In this document: in pieces, positions 7,502 to 14,972 of the stretch
How positions within the stretch are numbered: the stretch's first letter is position 1
Layout: each line of letters opens with the position of its first letter
Source: Endozoicomonas sp. GU-1
GTDB lineage: Bacteria; Pseudomonadota; Gammaproteobacteria; Pseudomonadales; Endozoicomonadaceae
DNA length: 64,000 nucleotides
Assembly (NCBI RefSeq): GCF_027366395.1
Contig: NZ_CP114771.1
Coordinates: 5,084,001-5,148,000 of the forward strand
Direction of reading: 5' to 3'
Translations under genes and position numbers: made by a program
Notes under the pieces: model-generated
The model's input: the letters and a program-made list of their open reading frames with translations, nothing else
What the model was told of the DNA's origin: nothing
The model's database searches: none

Positions 7502-9272
7502 TTAATTACTTAAAACCAATTGATGTTTGCGATGTTGTGCCTCTTTTATGGTCAGTGCCTCAGGGTAGTTGCTGGTATCGCAGGGAATGTTAAACCGGTC
7601 TTCCAGGATCTGACACACTTGTTCTGCAATGGCATAATGGGCCTCTGCACTCGGATGCACACTGTCGCTGTAAAATGCTGTTTTGCCCGGAGCTATCTGA
7701 GACAAATGATTGCGGAACGGGGTGCCAGCTGTCATCAAATGCCGCATTGTTTAGCAGTTCCCGGGTAATAATGTTGCGCTGCTGTTCAGCCTCTTTTCGC
7801 TTTTGTGCAATAAGGGCCTGGCGATCTATTTCAACCTCTCCATCGTCATCTATACCCGGTATCGGAATATTCAGAATAGGGTGCACAAAATCCCATTGAG
7901 GATCTTGTCGCAGAACTTCAAACACTTCTTCACCATCAATTTTCATGACACGATAACCAGAGTGCTGAGGAAATGATTCCCTTAGCAGGTTGATTCTCAT
8001 ACTCAGGCTGGCATTGTATACCCGCCATTTTTCATGCAACTCCTGTCGTTCAGGGGCGTTAAGAAACCGGGGAGTGGAAGTGATATCGGGCAGTGAAAAC
8101 ACGATAACCCGCTGAGCACCGGCTTGCAGCACATTGTAAATATCCTGTGCCTGTTCCTGGGCAATATCGTCAGGTTCCTGCCAGTTATTCAGGAAATCAT
8201 TACCGCCATTAAAAAGACTACCAGGGTGTCCGGCAGGATCAGTGGGCTGGAAGTGTCTTTACCGACCTTGCCATTGCGCTCACTCAGATAGGACTGCACA
8301 ATCAGACCCTCGCAAGGGGGTATAAGGCTGCCCTGAAAGAGCGTGACAACAGCATCCATGACCCCCTCCACAGAACTCAGGAAGGCACCGGGTCTGCCCA
8401 GCTTACTTTCAGTACAGAGTATCCAGCTGCCTGCCATGGCCCGGTTATCAAGTTTCACTTTGTGCTGATTCGGGTATGACATCATTCTGACCAGCACCTC
8501 GGGCCACATCAAATCCATCTCTCTGCCGGTGGTCCACTTCCCTTTTTCGTAGTGCTGGCTGTCCGGCAGGAGAGGGATCTGGTCTGCAAACTGGCTGGTG
8601 GTTGACAGTAAGGTCTCTTCAGCCAGGGCAGGAATCATAGAGAACAGGTCTGCCCTGATAATTTCACCCAGGGCCTCGGTCTTATTGGCCAGAAGTCTGC
8701 TGATACTTTTGATGGAAGGCATCTGACGGGCAATATAGGAATGCTGAATAGTGCGGAGAAAGCGGGTGGTGCGTTGTACCGCCCCGAGCAGTGGACTGTC
8801 CAGCTTCTGTTCCATGTATTCAAGGCCTGCCAGTATGTTCGTCAGCAGTGATTCCAGCTGGTTCACCGCATGCTCTTCCAACCCGGTCATTAGCCGCCGG
8901 ATAAAGCTTTGTTCACGTTTTTCTGCCTGAAGTTCTATCCGGTAAAGTGCAAATGTTTGTTTAATATTCCGGATGCTGCTGGCGCGGGAGAAGAACTGGC
9001 TCAGATCAATGGGTGGCTCTTCGACCATCGGGTTGAAATCCCCCCCTCAGGGTTTTCAGCAGATTGAAGGTAGAAAGCGCTGAATCAGGTGTATGAAAAT
9101 CATCACCATGACTGTCTGAGAGGCTGTCCCCAAATACCAGTAAGGTATGGGGGCTCCATGGCTCAGGTTTGATTACTACAGGACGGCTTATATTCGTCTC
9201 ATGGTGCGCACTGGTTTGCAGGGAAAACAAAACCAGGCAGCAGGTGATCAGTGTATACCAACAGTTTTTCAT
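7502..9272 (-). pseudogene. SGNH/GDSL lipase-esterase, secreted type, broken by three frameshifts
   Basis: All catalytic blocks of a GDSL hydrolase are present but in three switched frames. The N terminus (ATG at 9272) is a signal peptide followed by TLLVFGDSLSDSHGDD (block I serine). The frame shifts at a seven-C run (9040-9046; G7 on the coding strand), again at an A5 run (8211-8215) just before the block III FNGGNDFL, and once more at a G4 run (7719-7722) before the DSVHPSAEAHY block V. DNRAMAGSW supplies a block II-like glycine. Rejoined, it would be about 590 residues, with a large insert between blocks I and II. Each break is repaired by a one-base change in a homopolymer. It is either a young pseudogene, a phase-variable gene (at least at G7) or an assembly artefact. 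Confidence 0.8.
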
Positions 9273-9294
9273 GGTCTGGCCCTGACTGAACTAC

Positions 9295-9813
9295 TTACCC
9301 ATGTTCCTCAATTTTAACCCAGTTATCATGATTTACAGGCTGAATCTGATGGCAGTTTTTTATATGAGTATATAAGTTAGAAGATTGAGAAAAAGATTTA
9401 ACGCATATCAGGCAAAGATATGGTTTAACCCCAGAGTGGACAGAGGCATGCCTTTTTAAACCAGCCTTATGACTAAACCGTTTTTTACATACGTGGCATT
9501 TATAGTTTTTTGTAATCTGATGAACCGATCTCTCGTGTAGGCAACGTGCAATATCAAATCTGAATGTTTCACCACACCCTTTCCGGCTACATGTAAATTT
9601 TTTGCTCTTTGAGTCTTTTGCCGCTGGATTGCGGCTGGATAACCTTTCCGGCCGGTTAGTTAAATTGTTTGGCTGAGGGGAAGCTATAGAAACAGGCATT
9701 TGTTGATAAACGGCAGGGCGTGATTGATCATTGGCCTGAGTAAGGGCGACAGGAGCCAGGCCAAGGAGGCCGCAAAAACAGATTTGTCGTAAATTATGGT
9801 TATTGCTCAACAT
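9295..9813 (-). CDS. Secreted three-finger C2H2 zinc-finger protein
   Basis: A 172-residue protein with an apparent Sec signal peptide (hydrophobic ICFCGLLGLAPVAL, cleavage expected after ALTQA near residue 28). It is followed by a polar linker and three C2H2 fingers: C75/C80-H93/H98, C106/C109-H122/H126 and C134/C137-H150/H155. The second and third fingers are classical C-x2-C-x12-H fingers joined by HSGVKP, which matches the TGEKP-type linker of animal transcription factors. The combination of an export signal and eukaryote-type DNA-binding fingers suggests a protein meant to act outside the bacterial cytoplasm, possibly in a host nucleus. That role is inference; no secretion system gene is in the window. 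It sits 22 bp upstream of the broken GDSL lipase on the same strand and may be co-transcribed with it. Confidence 0.78.
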   Translation of the reverse strand: MLSNNHNLRQICFCGLLGLAPVALTQANDQSRPAVYQQMPVSIASPQPNNLTNRPERLSSRNPAAKDSKSKKFTCSRKGCGETFRFDIARCLHERSVHQITKNYKCHVCKKRFSHKAGLKRHASVHSGVKPYLCLICVKSFSQSSNLYTHIKNCHQIQPVNHDNWVKIEEHG

Positions 9814-10024
9814 GGGATGACTGAATTATTCAATAATACTTTGAATCACTGATCACTTCTCTTTATAAAAGTTCCTTCGCGACAGGCCCTAAGCCCAAGG
9901 ATGTGTGAGGCTCCATGAGTTGAAATCATTCGTTGAAAGCAGGTTCTACTCTTGCCTGGTAAAGACTCATCCCATGCCGTAAGCGAGTATTTCGTAGTCA
10001 GTGTAACGGTCTCTTCTACCTCTT

Positions 10025-11053
10025 TCAGGGCATAGAGGTAGGTTCAAGCCCATTATTTTTTGCTTTATTCCTTACCAAGGCGGCAGCTTGCTTACCAGCA
10101 ATTTTTGCTTGTTCTTTATCACCGGTATTCCTGAGAACTTTGTTGTAAGCCTTAATATAAGCCTTCCGTTGCTCGGTCTGTCCGTAAGCCCTCCTGGTAG
10201 CCTTCCCTTTCTCGGACTGCAGGTAAGCCTTCGTGACAGCCTTCCCTTTCTCGGACTGCTGGTAAGTCCTCTTGACAGCCTTCCCTCTCTCGGACTGCCG
10301 GTAAGCCTTCTTAACAGCCTTCCCTCTCTCGGACTGCCGGTAAGCTCTCTGGTAATCCTTTCCTTTTTTGGATAATGCGTGAGCTTTCCTGGCAGCCTTC
10401 CCTTTCTCGGAATGCAGGTAAGCCTTCGTGACAGCCTTCCCTTTCTCGGACTGCTGGTAAGTCCTCTTGACAGCCTTCCCCCTCTCAGATTGCTGGTAAG
10501 CTTTCCTGACAGTCTTCCCTTTCTCGGACTGCTCGTAAGCCTTCCGGCAATCCTTCTCTTTCTCGGACTGTGCCCGGGCTTTGGCAGCCTTGATTTTCCC
10601 GGATTGCTCGTGAGGTACAGCGAGCGTGGGAGGCCGAGGTGCATCAGAATCGGACGATTCATGTGCTTTAGATTGACTGGTTTCAATTGTAACTTGCTCT
10701 TGAGGGTCTTTATGTAACGGATCAACTTTAGCAACTGGACGTGATGATGGCTGAGAAAAAACAGCTAATGAATTTTTCGGCGGTAACTTATGGGTTATTT
10801 GCTCAAAGTTTGTTGTGGATGGTAAATGAGAAATTGAAAAATCACTCAGTGAATGTGGAGCCGGTAGTGAGTCCAGATCTATTACATCCTGATTTAAATA
10901 CCCATCATAGAATGAGTCAGGTGTATGTATAGAGTGGCCAGCCAAAGTTGGCTGTGTATCGACAGGATCACTGGGTATTGAGTGAGCATCCAGAAACGCC
11001 TGTAACCATGAGTAGTCAGAAGTGGAAATTGAGTCTGAATCGGGTGTGTACAT
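10025..11053 (-). CDS. Lysine-rich 13-residue-repeat protein (paralogue 1)
   Basis: A 342-residue protein of unknown function. Residues 162-304 are eleven perfect-register copies of a 13-residue unit with consensus QSEKGKAVxKAYx, preceded by one degenerate copy. The 161-residue N-terminal part is acidic to neutral, Ser/Asp/Pro-rich and carries motifs shared with the neighbouring paralogue (DFSISHLP, a FSQPSxR segment, QxQVTxET). After the repeats comes a conserved tail, KVLRNTGDKEQAKIAGKQAA. The repeat block is strongly basic, so nucleic-acid or acidic-membrane binding is conceivable. No signal peptide or enzyme motif is seen. The ATG at 11053 directly touches an 8-bp tandem repeat and has no clear ribosome-binding site. 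Long open frames on other strands here are by-products of the 39-bp period. Confidence 0.7.
   Translation of the reverse strand: MYTPDSDSISTSDYSWLQAFLDAHSIPSDPVDTQPTLAGHSIHTPDSFYDGYLNQDVIDLDSLPAPHSLSDFSISHLPSTTNFEQITHKLPPKNSLAVFSQPSSRPVAKVDPLHKDPQEQVTIETSQSKAHESSDSDAPRPPTLAVPHEQSGKIKAAKARAQSEKEKDCRKAYEQSEKGKTVRKAYQQSERGKAVKRTYQQSEKGKAVTKAYLHSEKGKAARKAHALSKKGKDYQRAYRQSERGKAVKKAYRQSERGKAVKRTYQQSEKGKAVTKAYLQSEKGKATRRAYGQTEQRKAYIKAYNKVLRNTGDKEQAKIAGKQAAALVRNKAKNNGLEPTSMP
10142..10570 (-). repeat. Coding tandem array, 11 units of 39 bp
   Basis: Each 39-bp unit encodes one 13-residue QSEKGKA repeat. Units 3-4 (QSERGKAVKRTYQ then QSEKGKAVTKAYL) recur exactly in protein sequence as units 8-9, an offset of five units or 195 bp. 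The DNA around 10221 and 10416 is almost identical over several tens of bases. This indicates a recent block duplication on top of older single-unit expansion. Confidence 0.9.
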
Positions 11054-11108
11054 TGAACTATTGAACTATTGAACTATTGAAATATTGAACTATTGAACTA
11101 TTGAACTA
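11053..11108. repeat. 8-bp tandem repeat, seven copies, abutting a start codon
   Basis: Seven head-to-tail copies of TTGAACTA (the fourth reads TTGAAATA) fill 56 bp immediately upstream of the repeat-protein gene, whose ATG lies in the first copy on the minus strand. Slippage here would change the distance between promoter and start codon. Upstream of the paralogue (about 12200-12240) a much degraded 8-base periodicity is also visible. Confidence 0.9.
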
Positions 11109-11264
11109 AAGCTTAAGACATCTCATTCTCTATAAAAGTTCCCTTCAGATGAAAGCTGTTTGCTATTTATATAAAAAACGTATAAATAATGGATATAAAT
11201 ATCAGTAATAACGATGTAAAATGCTTTGAAGGCGGGTGTGGGAGAAATAGAAGTTGATTTAAAC

Positions 11265-12197
11265 TCATTGTTTTTTTGTTTTATTCAATTCTTTTATAAA
11301 GTCGGAAGCTTGATTGGCAGCGATTCTTGCTTGTTCGTAATCACCGGTATTCCTGAGGACTTTGTAGTAAGCCCTGGCATAAGCCTTCCGATTCTCCAGT
11401 TGTGTATAAGCCTTATAGTAAGCCTTCCCTTTCTCGGACTGTGCCCAGGCTCGTTTGGAAGCCTTCCCTCGCTTGGACTGTGCCCAGGCTCGTTTGGTAG
11501 CCTTCCCTCTACTGGACTGACGGTAAGCCTTCAGTGTAGCCTTCCCTTTCTCGGACTGTGCCCAGGCTCGTTTGTAAGCTCTTTTCTTCTCGGACTGTGC
11601 CCGGTCTCGTGTGGAAACTGTCGATTTCCCCGACTGCCCTTGAGCTATTGCAAGCGAGAAGGGCACAGTTTCAGCAAAACGGGGTGATTCAAGAGTTTTA
11701 AACTCAATAGTTTCAGTGGTAACTTGCGCTTGTGTGTCTTTATTGAACAGATCAGCCATATTAACTGTACGTAATGATGGCTGAGAAAAACTGGCTGATG
11801 AATTTTCCCAGGGGAATTCCTGACCTGTTTGCTGAGAGTTTGTAAAGGTTGAATCTGTAAATAAAAAATCATCATCAAAAAGTCCACTGGCAAAATCACA
11901 AGATAAATTTCCATTAATGTATTCTGGTAAAAGCTCAGGAAGTAATAATTCATTTTCAGTGGGTGGTAAATGAGAAATTGAAAAATCATTGAGCAATCGT
12001 GGAGAAAATGGTGTGTCCTGATTCATTGCCTGCCTATTTAAATATCCGAAATTAACTGAATAATTTTCCTGTACAGTCAGGTTAGTTATTCTTGGCTGTA
12101 AATTGAAGTTGTTAGTTGGTGTTAAATGTGTTGTTAGAAAGTCCTGTAACTGGTAATAACCAGGAACGATATTTGAGCCTATGTTAAATTTGTTCAT
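11265..12197 (-). CDS. Lysine-rich 13-residue-repeat protein (paralogue 2)
   Basis: A 310-residue paralogue of the adjacent repeat protein. It has six copies of the 13-residue unit (residues 201-278), several with tryptophan in the KRAWA variant, then the same tail motif, KVLRNTGDYEQARIAANQA. The N-terminal 200 residues share DFSISHLPPT, SASFSQPSLR and QAQVTTET with paralogue 1 but are otherwise diverged and more hydrophobic (LLLPELLPEY). The two genes lie head to tail, so they probably arose by tandem duplication followed by different repeat expansion. No signal peptide and no known domain were recognised. The region is AT-rich compared with the metabolic genes nearby. Confidence 0.7.
   Translation of the reverse strand: MNKFNIGSNIVPGYYQLQDFLTTHLTPTNNFNLQPRITNLTVQENYSVNFGYLNRQAMNQDTPFSPRLLNDFSISHLPPTENELLLPELLPEYINGNLSCDFASGLFDDDFLFTDSTFTNSQQTGQEFPWENSSASFSQPSLRTVNMADLFNKDTQAQVTTETIEFKTLESPRFAETVPFSLAIAQGQSGKSTVSTRDRAQSEKKRAYKRAWAQSEKGKATLKAYRQSSRGKATKRAWAQSKRGKASKRAWAQSEKGKAYYKAYTQLENRKAYARAYYKVLRNTGDYEQARIAANQASDFIKELNKTKKQ
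11364..11597 (-). repeat. Coding tandem array, 6 units of 39 bp
   Basis: Six 39-bp units encode the basic 13-residue repeats of paralogue 2. They match the consensus of the larger array at 10142-10570 but are more diverged from one another, which fits an older array without recent block duplication. Confidence 0.85.
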
Positions 12198-12392
12198 GGA
12201 ATTGTCTAATTATCGAATTATTGAAATATATAATTATAGTTTATAACTGATAATCTTTATAAAAGTGTTGTTTTTGTTTTCCTTTATTAGGAAACAAAAG
12301 GATCCTGTGCAGATTATTTGCTTAAATGCTGTTTGGAATGTTTTTATTCTTATCTTATGAAAAAAATACTGATAATCAGGTAATAAAGTACT

Positions 12393-13718
12393 ATGGGCAT
12401 TACAGGCACAGCTTCAGGTAATGAAGTTCAGTATCAACAGGCTATTGATCCTGCTGATGGCACCCTGAAGCCATCATTTTCACAGGACGCCATTGAATCT
12501 AAAGGGTTTACCGGAACCAGGACCGTGGTAAAGGAGGATTCAGATGCCGTTGTTAACTGCAGAACGGAGCCGATCGAGGAACCCGGAGTCCAGAGTGACA
12601 GTAAAGCCATATCGCAAAGAGAAGTGACCCAACCCGGTTGTAAAGCAATCTTGCTGGGGAAAAAAACGGATGAAACCCTTGAGGCTATATGTGGAGGAAC
12701 CTGTATGGCGCTTGTTGGGCTGGCACTTCTGCTCGCTGCCGGGAGTGGTATTTTGAGCTTGAATGAGAGTTCTTCATCAACTGGCAGCCATTACACTTCA
12801 ACACCTCCCTCAAAATTACAAGATGCTGTCTCTACTTCCCCAGCACAGAATAATGAAGACTCTCCCGGTATTGGCGGATTATACGTCGCTGGATTATTTT
12901 TTATCACTATGGGGGTTGCAGGTATTTTATTGACACGCTTTTGTTCCGGCAGTGATACCAAAAAAACGGATAAAAGTCAGAGCAGTAAAATTCTGGATTC
13001 AGAATCTGGTACTAAAGATAAAATAAATAACAGCCAGTCCGTTGAAATCTCCATGGAAGATATTTCAACCCTTCGGCAAAGTGAATCAGTCAACCGCGAT
13101 ACCAGAACTGACTTGCTGCTAAAAGCGGATTATCAGCAAGTCGGGTCATGGGAGGTGGAAAGCGTTAATCAGGATGCCGGTTCTTCAGTTAATGTGGAAT
13201 ATCCACTTTCCTCTGACAGTGATGAGGAAGAATTTCAGCCATTTTTACCCTGTTTAGTTAATGTTGAAGCCGAGGTTCTGCCTGTGCCTGTTGCTTTTCA
13301 ATCAGAAAGTCTCGATAGGGTGAATATGTCTTCCAGTCGTAGTGGGTCACCTGCCCTGCTGATAGCAGGTGAACCGCTTGATGAGACAGCATTCTACCCC
13401 TGTGCGGGGAATGATGCTGACAGACTGTATCAATTTATTGAAGACAGTGCCTTTGAGCCCCTTGAGCCTGAGGTAGCCAAGGCCTTTAAGCGGCACGTGT
13501 CCAAAATGAGTTATCTGGATTTCCAGGCATTTGCCAACAATGTTGGAGTCGGAGATGAAGTCAGAATCAGGGAATCCATCAATAATATGGTTACTGGCAG
13601 ATTCCCTGATGATACTGCTGAAAAGAGAGAACAGCTGGTTCAGACACTGGTGGAGGTTATCAGTACATTTCCAGTCGACTCTTCGGGCACAGCGGTTTGT
13701 GGGGAAGCCGTCGTGTAA
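12393..13718 (+). CDS. Hypothetical two-TM protein with long polar tails
   Basis: A 441-residue protein of unknown function. A polar N-terminal region (about 97 residues) leads to a first hydrophobic segment at residues 98-123 (MALVGLALLLAAGSGIL). A Ser/Thr/Pro-rich loop follows, then a second segment at about 159-184 (LYVAGLFFITMGVAGILL), then a 250-residue acidic, Ser-rich C-terminal region. Both tails would face the same side if the hairpin inserts. No family was recognised. It is on the opposite strand from the repeat proteins and converges with anmK, ending 13 bp from it. The layout resembles hairpin membrane effectors of intracellular bacteria, but no sequence evidence ties it to one. 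Confidence 0.65.
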   Translation: MGITGTASGNEVQYQQAIDPADGTLKPSFSQDAIESKGFTGTRTVVKEDSDAVVNCRTEPIEEPGVQSDSKAISQREVTQPGCKAILLGKKTDETLEAICGGTCMALVGLALLLAAGSGILSLNESSSSTGSHYTSTPPSKLQDAVSTSPAQNNEDSPGIGGLYVAGLFFITMGVAGILLTRFCSGSDTKKTDKSQSSKILDSESGTKDKINNSQSVEISMEDISTLRQSESVNRDTRTDLLLKADYQQVGSWEVESVNQDAGSSVNVEYPLSSDSDEEEFQPFLPCLVNVEAEVLPVPVAFQSESLDRVNMSSSRSGSPALLIAGEPLDETAFYPCAGNDADRLYQFIEDSAFEPLEPEVAKAFKRHVSKMSYLDFQAFANNVGVGDEVRIRESINNMVTGRFPDDTAEKREQLVQTLVEVISTFPVDSSGTAVCGEAVV

Positions 13719-13731
13719 TGCATTGCCGCTG

Positions 13732-14841
13732 TCACGGGTAATAACGTCCACCGAGCAAACGCAAACCCGATGCCCCGGTAACCGCAGGCAGGTTGCCGGG
13801 TAGCTGCAACATATTCTGTCTTGCCAGCCAGGCAAAGGCGATCGCTTCTACCCACTGAGGGTCAACACCAAGCTCCGAGGTTGATCCCAGCCTTGTGCCG
13901 GGCATTTCTTCTTTCAGCATTGCCATCAGAGTGTTGTTATTGGCACCGCCGCCGCAGGTAAACACTTCATCGGTATCGGGGGCATGCTGCTGTATGGCAT
14001 CGGCAATGCAACGAGCGGTTAAGCGACAGAGGGTTGCCTGTATGGTGGACGGGGACAGCCCACGAAAGCCTTCGAGCATTGCGTTGAGCCAGGCCGGGTT
14101 GAACAGTTCCCGGCCGGTACTTTTGGGGGCGGGCAACCGGAAAAAGGGATCGCTTAACATGGTTTCCAGCAGGATTGGGTCATGGGGCTCCCGGGCAGCA
14201 TGAAAGCCATCCTTATCATAAGGTTGCCCCCATTGCTGTTGGCACCAATAGTCCATTAAAAGGTTCCCGGGACCGGTATCAAAGCCGGTTACCGGTTTTT
14301 GCTCACCGTTTTCAGCGGGCAAGATCGATATATTGCTAATACCGCCAATGTTGACGATTACCCGGTGGCCGGTTTCGCTGGTAAAAACCGCACGGTGAAA
14401 GGCCGGTACCAGTGGGGCTCCCTGACCACCAGCGGCCATATCCCGGCGTCTGAGGTCGGCAATAACGGTAATGCCGGTCTGCTCTGCCAGGATATTAGGG
14501 TCACCGATCTGCAGGGTGTAGCCTGACTCGGGTAGGTGTCTGATGGTCTGGCCATGACTGCCAATGGCCTTGATTTGATCAGCAGTCAGTCCTGCTTTGT
14601 TCAGCAGTGCATTGACCGTTTCTGTGGCGACATAAGCAATGGCCGGGTCCACTTCCGCCAATAAACGGATTTCATCATGACCCGGCTGGCAAAGCTGTTG
14701 AATTTTTTGCTTCAGCTCATTGGGCCACTCAGTACTATGGTGGGCCAGGAGTGTTGGACTCTTTCCAGCAAAGTGAACAGCGGCAGCATCCATGGCGTCC
14801 AGGCTGGTACCTGACATAAGCCCTATATAGATATCAGACAT
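13732..14841 (-). CDS. anmK: Anhydro-N-acetylmuramic acid kinase
   Basis: Cytoplasmic enzyme of peptidoglycan recycling that hydrolyses and phosphorylates 1,6-anhydroMurNAc to MurNAc-6-phosphate. The 369-residue length is standard. The N-terminal phosphate-1 motif GLMSGTSLDAMD, the GSHGQTIRHLP segment, NIGGISN and FDTGPGN of the ASKHA fold, and the C-terminal CGGGANN adenosine-binding loop are all present. It lies next to an M23 peptidoglycan endopeptidase and near tyrS; anmK followed by an M23 gene and tyrS is a common gammaproteobacterial gene order. Confidence 0.96.
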   Translation of the reverse strand: MSDIYIGLMSGTSLDAMDAAAVHFAGKSPTLLAHHSTEWPNELKQKIQQLCQPGHDEIRLLAEVDPAIAYVATETVNALLNKAGLTADQIKAIGSHGQTIRHLPESGYTLQIGDPNILAEQTGITVIADLRRRDMAAGGQGAPLVPAFHRAVFTSETGHRVIVNIGGISNISILPAENGEQKPVTGFDTGPGNLLMDYWCQQQWGQPYDKDGFHAAREPHDPILLETMLSDPFFRLPAPKSTGRELFNPAWLNAMLEGFRGLSPSTIQATLCRLTARCIADAIQQHAPDTDEVFTCGGGANNNTLMAMLKEEMPGTRLGSTSELGVDPQWVEAIAFAWLARQNMLQLPGNLPAVTGASGLRLLGGRYYP

Positions 14842-14972
14842 GGTTCGCCTCTGGAAGGAAGGTTTATCGGGACATTATTGTTAACGACAAAGACAGTGAG
14901 GCACAAAGTAAACAACCAGATTGCTTTGTGCCTTGCGTGCCCACATTACGGTTTTTTCAATCATTTGCAGGG

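Noticed and set aside
10142-10570. CRISPR-like regular spacing of repeats
   Set aside because: The units are contiguous coding repeats without spacers, encode a 13-residue protein period and have no cas genes nearby.
10072-10734. Long open frames on both strands across the 39-bp repeat array
   Set aside because: They arise because the 39-bp period is a multiple of three, so every frame that lacks a stop in one unit lacks it in all. The frame with the shared N- and C-terminal motifs of the paralogue is the real one.
14880-14960. Fourth copy of the type A palindrome
   Set aside because: Words such as GGCACAAAG and CTTTGTGCC occur, but the arms are short and do not align with the 102-bp element over its length.
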